Assembly (NCBI GenBank): GCA_964472095.1
Contig: CAYYIV010000008.1
Span: 62,001-126,000, forward strand
Length of the DNA stretch: 64,000 bases
Reading direction: 5' to 3'
DNA from: Pelagibius sp964472095
Lineage (GTDB): Bacteria; Pseudomonadota; Alphaproteobacteria; Kiloniellales; Kiloniellaceae
Both the position numbers and the translations under genes were made by a program. The notes under the pieces were generated by a model. That model had not been told where the DNA came from. It saw only the letters and a list, made by a program, of their open reading frames with translations, and did not search any database. Shown piece by piece: positions 27,631 to 36,646 of this stretch (positions are counted from its first letter, which is position 1; every line of letters starts with the position of its first letter).

Positions 27631-27658
27631 ACGTGCATGGACTTGGTCCACTACACGT
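27631..27658. promoter_or_regulatory. nested palindrome upstream of the Cache/chemoreceptor operon
   Basis: Outer arms ACGTG (27631-27635) and CACGT (27654-27658) flank inner arms TGGAC (27638-27642) and GTCCA (27646-27650). The site is 88 bp upstream of the Cache gene in an A+T-rich region that includes ATTAGATATTATAG. It is a candidate operator for that operon or for the small gene at 27753. Confidence 0.4.
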
Positions 27659-27752
27659 CACGGTCTGACAAATTCATTCGCCAACGAATGGAAATATTCC
27701 TTCCACGCCCCCATTGGTCTTCTGCACAAACCAAAGGGCCGACCTGTCCGGT

Positions 27753-28004
27753 ATGATTATGAGACCGGAAGCGACCCGCGACAATCGCGGCTACGCCTTT
27801 CGCCTCGTTCAAAACGCCTTTCCGGACTGGTCAGAGGTCGGCGACTGGCTGCGGGCCGCCATCGACAAGGCAGAGCAGAAGGCCGACAAGACGGCGGACT
27901 ACGCCATCATCGACCGGGGCGCGATCCGCCTGCAGGTGCGCTATTTCATCGGCGCCACAGCTGCCATCGACATCATGGTCTTTCCGAAGAACACGCCGAT
28001 CTAG
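27753..28004 (+). CDS. hypothetical protein
   Basis: An 83-residue protein (MIMRPEATRDNRGYAFRLV at the N-terminus, ending IDIMVFPKNTPI) with alternating polar and hydrophobic strands but no signal peptide or membrane segment. I do not recognise the family. ATG 27753 is tentative; ATG 27759 and an upstream start at 27714 are possible and no ribosome site is convincing. It overlaps the end of the antiporter gene by 4 bp tail to tail. Codon use matches the high-G+C neighbours, so it is probably a real gene. Confidence 0.55.
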   Translation: MIMRPEATRDNRGYAFRLVQNAFPDWSEVGDWLRAAIDKAEQKADKTADYAIIDRGAIRLQVRYFIGATAAIDIMVFPKNTPI

Positions 28005-30514
28005 GGTTTGGCGCCGCTGTCGCCTTCTACCGTCCGCGTGTTCATCGCCTGACGGTCGCGGGCGACCTCGGCCAGCTTGGAGCGCCACTGCGGCAGGGAG
28101 ACGCCGATCTCCTCGAAGGCCGCTCGTGGCAGGAACAGCAGGTGCGAGTAGCTGATCGAGCGCACCGCGGCGCTGCGCCGGGCCTGGTCGAGCAGGCCCA
28201 TCTCGCCGAAGAAGTCGCCGCGGCCGAGTCGCAGACGCTCCTCGCCGAGGACGATCTCCACCGCGCCGCTGGCGATGAAGTACATGCCGTCGGCGCGGTC
28301 TTCGCGGCGGAACACGAAGGCATCGGCAGCGAAGACCCGCTCCTGCAGCCGCTTGGCCACCCGCGCCAGCTCCGCCTCGCCGAGATTGCTGAACACCGGA
28401 AAGCCGCGCAGCAGCTCCGGCGTAGTGACGCGAATGTCGACCGCCGCCACGGAACGCTGGCTTGCGTGCACGCTCTCGGCCTCGGAGCGAAGGTGTCGCG
28501 CGAGATCCTCACCGATGATGCCGGCCTGGCGCATCTGCTGGACCTGTTCGACCTCCTCCCGATAGGCATAGCGCTCCAGCACCGCGTGGTCGAGGTCGCG
28601 GGCGAACTTCGGATACTGCAGGCGCAGGGCGTCGAGGTGGCGCTCGACCTCCGTAAGGCGCTGCTTGACGATCTCGCCCAGCACCTCGGCCAAGCGGTCA
28701 CCCAGCAGGCCGGCCAGCCTGAACTCGAGGAATACTGTCAGTTCGAGCAGGATGATGCGGTTGATCAGCAGAGTCTGCAGGCGGTGGCCCAGGTAGGTGG
28801 CCAGCGGCCGGCTGATCCCGAGGCGCGAATGCAGGACGCTGATAAAGCGAAACCACCAGGTCTGGCGGTGCGGCCGGCGCGCGGCGCGCAGGTAGCCAAG
28901 GCGGCCTTCCTCGCGCGCGCCGTCGATCATGGCCTCCACGGTCAGCAGATAGCGATCGATCAGCTGACTCGACAAGCCGCCGCTCCAGTGCTGCTCCATC
29001 AGCAGGGACTTTTCCTGGTTGGCCAGGGCGATGAGGCCCACGGTCAGGCGTTCGCGGTCGCTCAGCTCCTCGGCGAAGGAGTTGTCCTCGGCGACCCGCG
29101 ACAGCCGCTCGCTGTAGGGCCGCATGGCCTCATCGACCAGGTCGTCGGCGAGTTCGTAGCGCCCGGCGAAAGAGCGCAGGTTGGAGCGCACGCTGGATAG
29201 TGCCTGGGTCAACACCTGGCTGCGGAAAGCGCGGTCGACGGGCGATAGCTGGTCGAGCCCGAGCCAGCGCATCAAGACACTCAGCGTGGTGCCCTGGACC
29301 AAGAGGGTGAAGAGGGCGAAGCCCGTGGCCTGGATGGCGATGAAGCGCTTCACCTCCGGTTCGACGAAGGCGTTCTCAGTGACCGCCAGGGCCAGCGCCA
29401 GGGTGACCGATCCGCGCAGCCCGCCCCAGATGATGACGGTCTTCATCGGCGTCGAGACCTTCTGCACCACCCGCACTGCCGAGAGCAGCGGGAAGACCCC
29501 GAAAAGAATAAGCGCACGAGCGACCAGTGCCGCCACGACGGCGACCAGCAGGTAAAGCCCGTCGGCGAAGGTAAAGTCCTCCAGCAGGCGCGGCACCAGG
29601 ATGGCCGCCAGCACGAAGACCAGGCTGGTTGCCCAGTAGGCGAGCTGCTCCAGGGTGTCGAGGCAGAACTTGAAGGTCTCCGGATGAAAGCGCGAGCGGC
29701 CGACGGCGCTGAGCACCAGTCCGGCGGTCACCACGGCGACCACGCCGGAAATCTCCAGGTAGCTGTTGCAGACGACATAGACCACATAGGGCGATGCTAC
29801 AGTGATGGTGATCTGCGCACCGCGGTAGGCGCGCAAAAACGACAGCAGCGCGGCCACTGCCCGGCCGGCGACGAAACCGACCAGCACGCCGCCGTAGAGG
29901 CGCCAGGCGAGGCTCTCCGAGACCTGCACGAAATCCAGCTCGCGGCCGGTGGTGATCACCGCCAGAAAGGCGCCGAAGGCAGCGATGGCCGTGGCGTCGT
30001 TCAACAGACTCTCGCCCTCGACCAGGCGGGTCAGACGCGCCGGGGCGCCGAGGTCGCGGAACATGGCGATGACCGCACTGGGATCTGTGGTGGCCACGAT
30101 GGCGCCGAACAGCAGGCAGACCACCAGCGGCATGGGGGCGACCAGGTAGACCGCGCCCCCGATCACGACCAGAGTGACCAGCACGGCGATCACTGCCAGC
30201 AGCACCACCGCGACGGCATCCTGGGCCAGGCGCCGCACGTCGATGGTGATGGCACCCTGGAACAGCAGCATCGGCAGCAGGATGGTCAGGAAGGTGGCAG
30301 AGGAGACCGGAATCTCGATCACCATCTCCGCCACCAGATTGAACTCGTCGGTCAGCGTGGTACGCAGCAGCCACAGCGCCGCCAGGCCGATCACCACCCC
30401 GACCACCGCCATCACGACGGTAAAAGGCAGGCCCGTGCGGCGCGCCAGCGGCTGCACGCTGGCGACGACCATCAGCAGCACGGCCGTGGTCAGAACGATC
30501 TCGGCAATAGGCAT
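28001..30514 (-). CDS. CPA1-type Na+/H+ antiporter with C-terminal cyclic-nucleotide-binding domain
   Basis: An 837-residue protein. The first 420 residues form about 12-13 membrane helices, with the CPA1 signature around FGAIVATTDPSAVIAMFRDLGAPARLTRLVEGESLLNDATAIAAFG, including the transport Asp-Pro and the ESLLND block. This is followed by a cytoplasmic helical part, with two further hydrophobic stretches near residue 590-620, and from about residue 700 a cyclic-nucleotide-binding domain (LLRGFPVFSNLGEAEL, GDFFGEMGLLDQARRSAAVRS, with the phosphate-cassette GEM.LL and an Arg). The layout recalls SOS1-like exchangers. It would exchange Na+ or K+ for H+ across the inner membrane under cAMP/cGMP control, with an adenylate cyclase 18 kb away. 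Confidence 0.87.
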   Translation of the reverse strand: MPIAEIVLTTAVLLMVVASVQPLARRTGLPFTVVMAVVGVVIGLAALWLLRTTLTDEFNLVAEMVIEIPVSSATFLTILLPMLLFQGAITIDVRRLAQDAVAVVLLAVIAVLVTLVVIGGAVYLVAPMPLVVCLLFGAIVATTDPSAVIAMFRDLGAPARLTRLVEGESLLNDATAIAAFGAFLAVITTGRELDFVQVSESLAWRLYGGVLVGFVAGRAVAALLSFLRAYRGAQITITVASPYVVYVVCNSYLEISGVVAVVTAGLVLSAVGRSRFHPETFKFCLDTLEQLAYWATSLVFVLAAILVPRLLEDFTFADGLYLLVAVVAALVARALILFGVFPLLSAVRVVQKVSTPMKTVIIWGGLRGSVTLALALAVTENAFVEPEVKRFIAIQATGFALFTLLVQGTTLSVLMRWLGLDQLSPVDRAFRSQVLTQALSSVRSNLRSFAGRYELADDLVDEAMRPYSERLSRVAEDNSFAEELSDRERLTVGLIALANQEKSLLMEQHWSGGLSSQLIDRYLLTVEAMIDGAREEGRLGYLRAARRPHRQTWWFRFISVLHSRLGISRPLATYLGHRLQTLLINRIILLELTVFLEFRLAGLLGDRLAEVLGEIVKQRLTEVERHLDALRLQYPKFARDLDHAVLERYAYREEVEQVQQMRQAGIIGEDLARHLRSEAESVHASQRSVAAVDIRVTTPELLRGFPVFSNLGEAELARVAKRLQERVFAADAFVFRREDRADGMYFIASGAVEIVLGEERLRLGRGDFFGEMGLLDQARRSAAVRSISYSHLLFLPRAAFEEIGVSLPQWRSKLAEVARDRQAMNTRTVEGDSGAKP

Positions 30515-30643
30515 ATCCGGATGTCTTCCACCAGGGAACCGACGGCGGCGGCGAACTGCCGCGCCACGATCACGGCCCCAGGACTACCTGTTTATCAAAT
30601 TAAGCGGCTTTACACCAAGGCTGTGCGAAATCCCACCGGCCGA

Positions 30644-31390
30644 TCAGCGGCGCAGGATCATGACATCGCGGCGGACCTCGTAGGAATCCAGGCGACGCAG
30701 GAAGGTCATACCGAGGAGGGATTCCGACATCGGCGCCTCGTTCACCGAGGCTGCGAGGCCGTCGTAGGCGATGGGGCCGATGGCGAAGCTGTCGAGACGT
30801 ACCGGTGCGCCGCGGCCGATACCGTTGGCGGTATAGTACTGGCGGGTGAAGCTGAGGCGGTCCGGGTCGTAGCCGATTCGCCGGGCGTCGGCCGGGCTCA
30901 GCACGATGTCGCTGGCCCCGGTGTCGATGAGGAAATCGACCGGCCGGCCGTTCACGGTGGCGGTCACGGAGAAATGGCCGTTGGCCCCGACACGGATCTC
31001 CACCACGCCCTCGCCCACCTCGACGGCCTGGGAGGGCATCAGCTCCCCGGCAAGCCGGTTGCCGAGGCCCGAGAAATCGTGCCGGAAGGCATAGCCGAGC
31101 AGCAGCACAGCGCCGATAGCGGCCCAGATCGCCAGGTTGCGCAAAGTCTCCCCCATGCGCACACGGCGCAGGAAGAGCAGGCCGCTGGAGCAGACTACCA
31201 GGATGGCGCCCAGCTTCACCAGCTGCGCCCAGTCGGACTGGTCCAGCTGGCGCTGCGGAAAGGCCGAGGCAAGCAGCCAGACGAGAGCGCCGATGCCAAG
31301 GGCGGCCGCCAGCCAGAGCCAGGGGCCGCCGCCGCTTGGCGGCTCGCGGTCATGCTCGGTCTTGTTCCAGGGATTCCTCTCGGGCGTCAT
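30644..31390 (-). CDS. membrane-anchored retropepsin-like aspartic protease (TIGR02281 type)
   Basis: A 248-residue protein with three hydrophobic segments in the first 110 residues (LWLAAALGIGALVWLLAS, LVKLGAILVVCSSGLLFL, IWAAIGAVLLLGYAF), then a single retropepsin-type domain: FSVTATVNGRPVDFLIDTGASDIVLS with the catalytic DTGA, and the C-terminal ESLLGMTFLRRLDSYEV. Such proteins work as dimers because each chain brings one Asp. The protease domain is likely in the periplasm. Substrate unknown. It follows the antiporter gene upstream by 130 bp on the same strand. Confidence 0.82.
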   Translation of the reverse strand: MTPERNPWNKTEHDREPPSGGGPWLWLAAALGIGALVWLLASAFPQRQLDQSDWAQLVKLGAILVVCSSGLLFLRRVRMGETLRNLAIWAAIGAVLLLGYAFRHDFSGLGNRLAGELMPSQAVEVGEGVVEIRVGANGHFSVTATVNGRPVDFLIDTGASDIVLSPADARRIGYDPDRLSFTRQYYTANGIGRGAPVRLDSFAIGPIAYDGLAASVNEAPMSESLLGMTFLRRLDSYEVRRDVMILRR

Positions 31391-31513
31391 GCTCTCAGGC
31401 TCATGCTGGGCGACGGGCGGCTTCGTCCGCGCGGCCGCCGGAAGACGGCTTCCTACCGCTATATAGTGAAGATTGGATTTGCATCCAAGGTTGAAGGCCC
31501 GCCGGGATCCGCC

Positions 31514-32251
31514 TCAGGGCCCGAAGACTTCCGCCAGCGTGAGGTCGCGGTGCGGCCGCTCGACGAGGTCGAGGCCGGAGTGGAGATCGACGATGTGGCT
31601 CTTCATGATCTCGGCGGCCGCCAGGCCGTCATGCGCCATCATGGCGGCCAGCAGGGCATGGTGGGAATGGCTCTCGCAGGCGGTATCCGGGCGCTTCCAG
31701 TAGAGCGCGATGATAAGCGACGATCGAGAGATCAGCTGGCGGATGATGGCGCCGAACACCTGCTGGTCGGCAATGTCCGAGACGGCGATGTGAAACAGGC
31801 CGGAGAGCGAGAGCGACTTGCCCATCTCGCCGGCCGCGAGCGCTACGTGCTCGGCATCTATGTGGGCCTTCAGGTTCTCCAGCTGCAGCTCGTTCACCGC
31901 GAGCGCCGCGGTGCGGGCCACCCACGGCTCGATCAGAGCGCGCGCCTCGAAGACCTCGTGGGCCTCGCGGATGGTCGGGCGGGAGACGAAGGCCCCGCGG
32001 TTGCGCTCGATGGTAGCGAGGCCGGAATGGGCGAGCGCGTGAAGTGCTGCACGCACGACGGTGCGGCTGGCGCCGAAGATCTCGCCGACCTCATCCTCTG
32101 AGAGCTTCATGCCGGGGCGCAGCCGATGTTCCAGAATGGCTTTCTGCAACTCCAGGCAGATGGCCAGCGCCCGACCGGGCGGCAGCGAAAAGCCGCTGTC
32201 TGCGCCCTCCAGCGTTCCGCGCCCGGTCTCTGCCGCAGCCGCCGATGTCAT
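31514..32251 (-). CDS. GntR-family regulator with FCD domain
   Basis: A 245-residue FadR-subfamily regulator: winged helix at residues 30-95 (LRPGMKLSEDEVGEIFGASRTVVRAALHALAHSGLATIERNRGAFVSRP) and an all-helical FCD ligand domain with the metal-binding pattern (HIDAEHVALA, FHIAVSDIA, HHALLAAMMAHD). It is divergent from a PotABCD-type transporter and racemase operon, and FCD proteins usually answer to organic acids or ureide-like compounds, so control of that operon is likely. Candidate operators lie at 32316-32349. ATG 32251. Confidence 0.88.
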   Translation of the reverse strand: MTSAAAAETGRGTLEGADSGFSLPPGRALAICLELQKAILEHRLRPGMKLSEDEVGEIFGASRTVVRAALHALAHSGLATIERNRGAFVSRPTIREAHEVFEARALIEPWVARTAALAVNELQLENLKAHIDAEHVALAAGEMGKSLSLSGLFHIAVSDIADQQVFGAIIRQLISRSSLIIALYWKRPDTACESHSHHALLAAMMAHDGLAAAEIMKSHIVDLHSGLDLVERPHRDLTLAEVFGP

Positions 32252-32315
32252 GTTTCAACCTTCCCGAATGGCTTGCACGACCGATAGCCCGTTTGCGCAA
32301 ATCAGGCAAATTAAA

Positions 32316-32349
32316 ATCGTATACAATTTTTAGGCAGTTCGTATATCAT
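32316..32349. promoter_or_regulatory. two GntR-type operator candidates
   Basis: ATCGTATACAAT at 32316-32327 is nearly symmetric around GTATAC and resembles the TTGTATACAA-type sites of FCD-GntR proteins. A related TTCGTATATCATT lies 22 bp on, at about 32338-32350. Both are in the A+T-rich gap between the divergent GntR gene and ABC operon. A separate 6-bp inverted repeat, CTGCCC/GGGCAG, is at 32351-32369. Confidence 0.5.
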
Positions 32350-32467
32350 TCTGCCCAAATCACGGGCAGTCCGGTATCGCCTTCACACGGCTGGTAAAAT
32401 TAAGCAGGCGAATCAATCTCTTGGGCTGCCACCTCAACTGGCACAGCAGTTGCGATAGCTCATCAAA

Positions 32468-32485
32468 GGGCGCCGGCCGGCGCCC
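32468..32485. promoter_or_regulatory. perfect 18-bp palindrome before the ABC operon
   Basis: GGGCGCCGGCCGGCGCCC is fully self-complementary and ends 15 nt before the start codon of the ATPase gene. In RNA it would be a very stable hairpin just ahead of the ribosome site (GGGGGCAGG), so it may limit translation. A DNA-binding site is the alternative. Confidence 0.35.
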
Positions 32486-32500
32486 GAACGGGGGCAGGCG

Positions 32501-33499
32501 ATGAGTACACAGATCAGCTTGGAGCTGGTTTCACTGACCAAGCGCTACGGCGATATCCTCGCCGTCGACTCCATCAACCACCGTTTCGCGGCGGGCAGCT
32601 ATTCCTGCCTTCTCGGCCCCTCGGGCTGCGGCAAGTCCTCCACGCTCCGGATGATCGCCGGGCACGAGGCGGTCTCCTCCGGTGACGTCCTGCTCGGCAG
32701 CGCCAACATCACCGACCTGCCGCCGGCCAAGCGCGGCACCGCGATGATGTTCCAAAGCTACGCCCTCTTCCCGCACCTCTCCTCGGCGGAGAACGTGGCC
32801 TTCAGCCTGAAGATGCGCGGCGTCGCCAAGGCTGAGCGCCTGTCCCGGGCTATGGAGCTGTTGGAACTGGTCGACATGGCGTCCTATGCCGAGCGCCTGC
32901 CGGCGCAACTCTCCGGCGGCCAGCAGCAGCGCGTCGCTCTCGCGCGCGCGCTCATCACCAGTCCTTCGGCCCTGCTGCTCGACGAGCCGCTCTCGGCGCT
33001 CGATCCCTTCCTCAGGCTGCGCATGCGCCTGGAGCTGAAACGCCTGCAGCGTGAGTTGGGCATCGCCTTTCTCCACGTCACCCACTCGCAGGACGAAGCA
33101 CTGGCGCTGGCCGACGGCATCATCGTGATGAACGGCGGGCGCATCGAGCAGGCCGGCAGCCCGCAGGAGGTTTTCAACGCGCCGAAAACCGAGTTCGTCG
33201 CCCGCTTCATCGGCGGCCACAACGTGCTGAAGGGTGAGCGCGGTACCATCGCCGTGCGTGCCGACCGCATCGCCGTCACCCGCAGCGCCGGCGACCCCGC
33301 GCCTGGCACGCCCCTCAGTGCCGTCGTGCGCGACGTCGAGTATCTCGGCACCACGGTCAACCTGGCCCTCAATGCGGGCCGCGCCGGCGACATCATCGCG
33401 ACGCTGCCCGACAGCAGCTTCTTCAAACAGCCCATCGAGATCGGCGAGACCGTCTTCCTAAGCTGGAACGCGGCCGATGCTCACCCCCTTGCGGCATGA
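32501..33499 (+). CDS. ABC transporter ATP-binding protein, PotA-like
   Basis: A 332-residue ATPase of a polyamine/opine/phosphonate-type importer. Walker A GPSGCGKSS, Q-loop FQSYALFPHL, signature LSGGQQQR, Walker B LLLDEPLSALD and the H-loop HVTHSQDE are all intact, and a C-terminal TOBE-like domain (LSAVVRDVEYLGTTVNLAL) follows. Start ATG 32501 after GGGGGCAGG. It is the first gene of an operon with a substrate-binding protein, two permeases and a racemase. The substrate is not set by sequence; the linked racemase suggests a ureide or hydantoin. Confidence 0.92.
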   Translation: MSTQISLELVSLTKRYGDILAVDSINHRFAAGSYSCLLGPSGCGKSSTLRMIAGHEAVSSGDVLLGSANITDLPPAKRGTAMMFQSYALFPHLSSAENVAFSLKMRGVAKAERLSRAMELLELVDMASYAERLPAQLSGGQQQRVALARALITSPSALLLDEPLSALDPFLRLRMRLELKRLQRELGIAFLHVTHSQDEALALADGIIVMNGGRIEQAGSPQEVFNAPKTEFVARFIGGHNVLKGERGTIAVRADRIAVTRSAGDPAPGTPLSAVVRDVEYLGTTVNLALNAGRAGDIIATLPDSSFFKQPIEIGETVFLSWNAADAHPLAA

Positions 33500-33564
33500 C
33501 CGCAATCACCCTTGGCAGGCAAGCCATTGGACAACACCTCGGCAAAAAACTGGGAGCAGGGAAT

Positions 33565-34854
33565 ATGACGACAGGGAAAGCTAAGACTTACAATCGACGC
33601 AGCGTCCTCAAGGGCGCCGCCGCCACCGCCGGCCTCGCCTTCGGGTCGGGCGCCGTCACCGGATTCCCGACCATCTGGGCGCAGAACATCAAGGACGTGA
33701 CGCTGCGCCAGTTCGGCACCGGCGTGTCGAACCTCAATGAGGTTGCCACGAAGGTGAAGGAGGATCTCGGCTTCACGCTGGAGATGACGGCGCTGGATTC
33801 CGACAGCGTCACCCAACGCGCGGCGACCCAGCCCAATTCCTTCGACATCGCCGACATCGAATACTGGATCTGCAAGAAGGTCTGGCCGTCCGGCAATCTG
33901 CAGGCCATGGACGTCGCCAAGATCAAGAACTACGACAAGATCGTCGGCATCTTCAAGAGCGGTAAGCTGACGCCGGAATCGACGATCGCCCAGGGTACCG
34001 CGCCGCACAGCGTCGGCTTCGTCGAGGGCATGGACGGCACCACCTTCGCCAAGGAAGAGACCGGCTGGATGACCCTCATCCCGACGATCTACAATGCCGA
34101 CACCCTGGGTATCCGCCCGGACCTGATCGGCCGGCCGATCGAGAGCTGGACCGAGCTGCTGAACCCTGAGTTCAAGGGCAAGGCCTCGATTCTCGACATC
34201 TCCTCCATCGGCATCATGGACGCCGCGATGGTCTGCGAGGCCATGGGCGAGGTCAGCTACGGCGACAAGGGCAACATGACCCGGGAGGAGATCGACAAGA
34301 CCATGGCGATCTTCACCGAAGCGAAGAAGGCCGGCCAGTTCCGTGCCTTCTGGAAGTCCTTCGACGAGAGCGTGAATCTCATGGCCTCCGGCGAGGTGGT
34401 GATCCAGTCGATGTGGTCACCTGCCATCACCGCCGTGCGCTCCAAGGGCATCCCCTGCGTCTATCAACCGCTAAAGGAGGGCTACCGCTCCTGGGGCGGC
34501 GGCATTGGCCTGTCGAAGAACCTCAAGGGTCTGGAGTTGGAGGCCGCCTACGAGTACATCAACTGGTACCTCTCCGGCTGGGTCGGCGGCTTCCTCATGC
34601 GCCAGGGCTACTACTCCGCCGTGCCGGAGACCTCCAAGGACTTCATGAGCGCCGACGAGTGGGGCTTCTGGTTCGAGGGCAAGCCGGCGGCGGGCGATAT
34701 CGTGAACCCGCAGGGCCAGGTTATGGAGAAAGCCGGCGCCGTGCGCGACGGCGGCTCCTTCTACGACCGCATGGGCAGCGTCGCCTGCTGGAATGCGGTG
34801 ATGGACGAGAACCAGCACATGGTCCGCAAGTGGAACGAGTTCATCGCGGCCTGA
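33565..34854 (+). CDS. ABC transporter extracellular solute-binding protein (PotD-like)
   Basis: A 429-residue periplasmic binding protein with a twin-arginine-like export signal, YNRRSVLKGAAATAGLAFGSGAVTG, cleaved about residue 40. The mature part has the type 2 periplasmic-binding fold (VTLRQFGTGVSNLNEVATKVKEDLG; WAQ at the signal end; IDEPIESWTELLNPEFKGK-like block; SGEVVIQSMWSPAITAVRSKG). I chose ATG 33565 with AGGGA upstream; 23 more codons are open before it. A Tat signal is frequent in alphaproteobacterial PotD-like proteins. It delivers the ligand to the two permeases downstream. Confidence 0.87.
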   Translation: MTTGKAKTYNRRSVLKGAAATAGLAFGSGAVTGFPTIWAQNIKDVTLRQFGTGVSNLNEVATKVKEDLGFTLEMTALDSDSVTQRAATQPNSFDIADIEYWICKKVWPSGNLQAMDVAKIKNYDKIVGIFKSGKLTPESTIAQGTAPHSVGFVEGMDGTTFAKEETGWMTLIPTIYNADTLGIRPDLIGRPIESWTELLNPEFKGKASILDISSIGIMDAAMVCEAMGEVSYGDKGNMTREEIDKTMAIFTEAKKAGQFRAFWKSFDESVNLMASGEVVIQSMWSPAITAVRSKGIPCVYQPLKEGYRSWGGGIGLSKNLKGLELEAAYEYINWYLSGWVGGFLMRQGYYSAVPETSKDFMSADEWGFWFEGKPAAGDIVNPQGQVMEKAGAVRDGGSFYDRMGSVACWNAVMDENQHMVRKWNEFIAA

Positions 34855-34922
34855 GGCAAAACGGGAGCAGCCCGCCCGGTGTCGCGGCATCGGGTGGGCG
34901 TCTCTCAACAGCGCTCACCGCC

Positions 34923-35792
34923 ATGCCCCTGAAAAGCCTCATCGGCGCCGCCGAGCGCACTTCCTGGCTGCTGGTCAGCCCGCTGGTGGCGATCCTCGCT
35001 TTCTTCCTTGTGTTGCCGATCCTCACCATCGTGGCGGTCAGCTTTTGGAACTACAACGAGTTCACCTTCTTCCCCGACTTCGTGCTCGACAACTATGCCT
35101 ACCTGCTGACCTCGAAGGTCACGCTGGCGACCTACCTGAAGACCCTGAAGTTCATGGTGCTGACCTGGATCTTCTGCACCGTCATCGGCTTCACGGTCGC
35201 CTATTTCCTGGCCTTCCACGTACGCACGCTCGGCATGCAGGTCGCGCTCTTCCTGGTCTGCACCATCCCGTTCTGGACCTCCAACATCATCCGCATGATC
35301 TCGTGGATCCCCTTCCTCGGGCGCAACGGACTGGCCAACTCCGCGCTGATCGACCTGGGGATCATCGACCGGCCGCTGGACTGGCTGCTGTTCTCCGACT
35401 TCGCAGTGGTCCTGGCCTTCGTGCACCTCTACGCGCTGTTCATGGTGGTGCCGGTCTTCAACACCATGATGCGCATCGACCGCTCGCTGATCGAGGCCGC
35501 GCGCGACGCCGGGGCAAACGGCCTGCAGGTGCTCATCAACGTGATCATCCCCTTGAGCAAGCCGGGCATCATGATCGGCTCCATCTTCATCGTGACCCTG
35601 GTGATGGGCGACTTCATCACGGTGCGCTTCATGTCCGGCGGTCAGAGCGCTTCAGTCGGCCGGGTGATCTCCAACGAAATCGCCCTGCTGCAGTATCCCG
35701 CCGCCGCTGCCAGCGCCGTGGTGCTGCTCTGCACCGTGCTGCTGATGATCGCCGTCATGCTGCGCTTCGTCGACGTGCGCAAGGAGCTTTAG
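34923..35792 (+). CDS. ABC transporter permease, PotB-like
   Basis: A 289-residue inner-membrane permease with six predicted helices (LLVSPLVAILAFFLVLPILTIVAV; FMVLTWIFCTVIGFTVAYFLAF and so on). The EAA loop, which contacts the ATPase, is EAARDAGANGLQVLINVIIPLSKPG. Start ATG 34923; the frame is open upstream to 34413 but that part overlaps the binding-protein gene and is not hydrophobic. It is followed 2 bp later by the partner permease. Confidence 0.9.
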   Translation: MPLKSLIGAAERTSWLLVSPLVAILAFFLVLPILTIVAVSFWNYNEFTFFPDFVLDNYAYLLTSKVTLATYLKTLKFMVLTWIFCTVIGFTVAYFLAFHVRTLGMQVALFLVCTIPFWTSNIIRMISWIPFLGRNGLANSALIDLGIIDRPLDWLLFSDFAVVLAFVHLYALFMVVPVFNTMMRIDRSLIEAARDAGANGLQVLINVIIPLSKPGIMIGSIFIVTLVMGDFITVRFMSGGQSASVGRVISNEIALLQYPAAAASAVVLLCTVLLMIAVMLRFVDVRKEL

Positions 35793-35794
35793 CC

Positions 35795-36634
35795 ATGGAA
35801 CCGCGTTCGCGTTCCTTCTACGCCCTGGCCGCCTTCTTCGCGCTCTTCGTGCTGTTCCTCTACGGGCCGATCATCACCATCGGAATCCTGTCGTTCCAAG
35901 GCCCTCAGGGTGGTCTCACCTTTCCGATGAACGGTGTCTCGCTTCACTGGTTCCGCGACCTCTTCGAGAAACAGGCAGTCGGCGACATCTGGGGATCCTT
36001 CCGCCGCTCGCTGGCGCTTGGCCTCATGGTCATGGCGGTGACCGTGGTACTCTCGGTCATGGGCGGCCTTGCCTTCCGCCGCCGTTTCCTTGGCGCCGGC
36101 GCATTGTTCTATCTGATCATCGCCAGCCTCATCATCCCCTCGATCCTGGTCTCCCTCGGTGTCGGCCTGATCTTCAACATCCTGGACTGGAACGTGCACT
36201 GGGCGACCTCCGGCTTCGGCGCACAGCTGACCTGGACCCTGCCCTTTGGCCTGCTCATCATGTTCGCGGTGTTCAATCGCTTCAACAAAGCCTATGAAGA
36301 GGCGGCACGCGACCTCGGCGCCAGCGCCTGGCAGACCGTGCGCTTCGTGGTGCTGCCGATCATCGGCCCCAGCCTCATCGGCGTCGCCCTCTTCGGCTTC
36401 ACCCTGTCCTACGACGAGTTCGCCCGCAGCCTGCTCACCTCCGGTTCCTACAACACCCTGCCGCTGGAGATCTTCGGCATGACGACCAACGTCACCTCGC
36501 CGGTCCTCTACGCCCTCGGCACCCTGACGACACTGTTCTCCTTCCTCATCATCGCCAGCTTCATTGCCCTGGCTCTGGTGCTGCGCCGGCGCCGGGCGAA
36601 ACTCGGCACCGATGCCGGCAAGGGCATGGTCTAG
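35795..36634 (+). CDS. ABC transporter permease, PotC-like
   Basis: A 279-residue partner permease with six helices (ALAAFFALFVLFLYGPIITIGILSF; ALGLMVMAVTVVLSVMGGLAF) and the EAA loop EAARDLGASAWQTVRFVVLPIIGP. AAGGAG precedes ATG 35795 inside the 3' end of the previous gene, so translation is coupled. Together with the ATPase and binding protein it makes a complete importer. Confidence 0.9.
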   Translation: MEPRSRSFYALAAFFALFVLFLYGPIITIGILSFQGPQGGLTFPMNGVSLHWFRDLFEKQAVGDIWGSFRRSLALGLMVMAVTVVLSVMGGLAFRRRFLGAGALFYLIIASLIIPSILVSLGVGLIFNILDWNVHWATSGFGAQLTWTLPFGLLIMFAVFNRFNKAYEEAARDLGASAWQTVRFVVLPIIGPSLIGVALFGFTLSYDEFARSLLTSGSYNTLPLEIFGMTTNVTSPVLYALGTLTTLFSFLIIASFIALALVLRRRRAKLGTDAGKGMV

Positions 36635-36646
36635 GCCGCCCTCCTC

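Noticed and set aside
31473..31488. Inverted repeat TTGGAT-TTGC-ATCCAA after the GntR gene region
   Set aside because: Only 6 bp of stem and no U-tract; could be chance in a 120-bp gap.
29684..32101. An 805-codon plus-strand open frame
   Set aside because: Complement of the antiporter, aspartic protease and GntR genes; Gln/His/Asp-rich with no family pattern.
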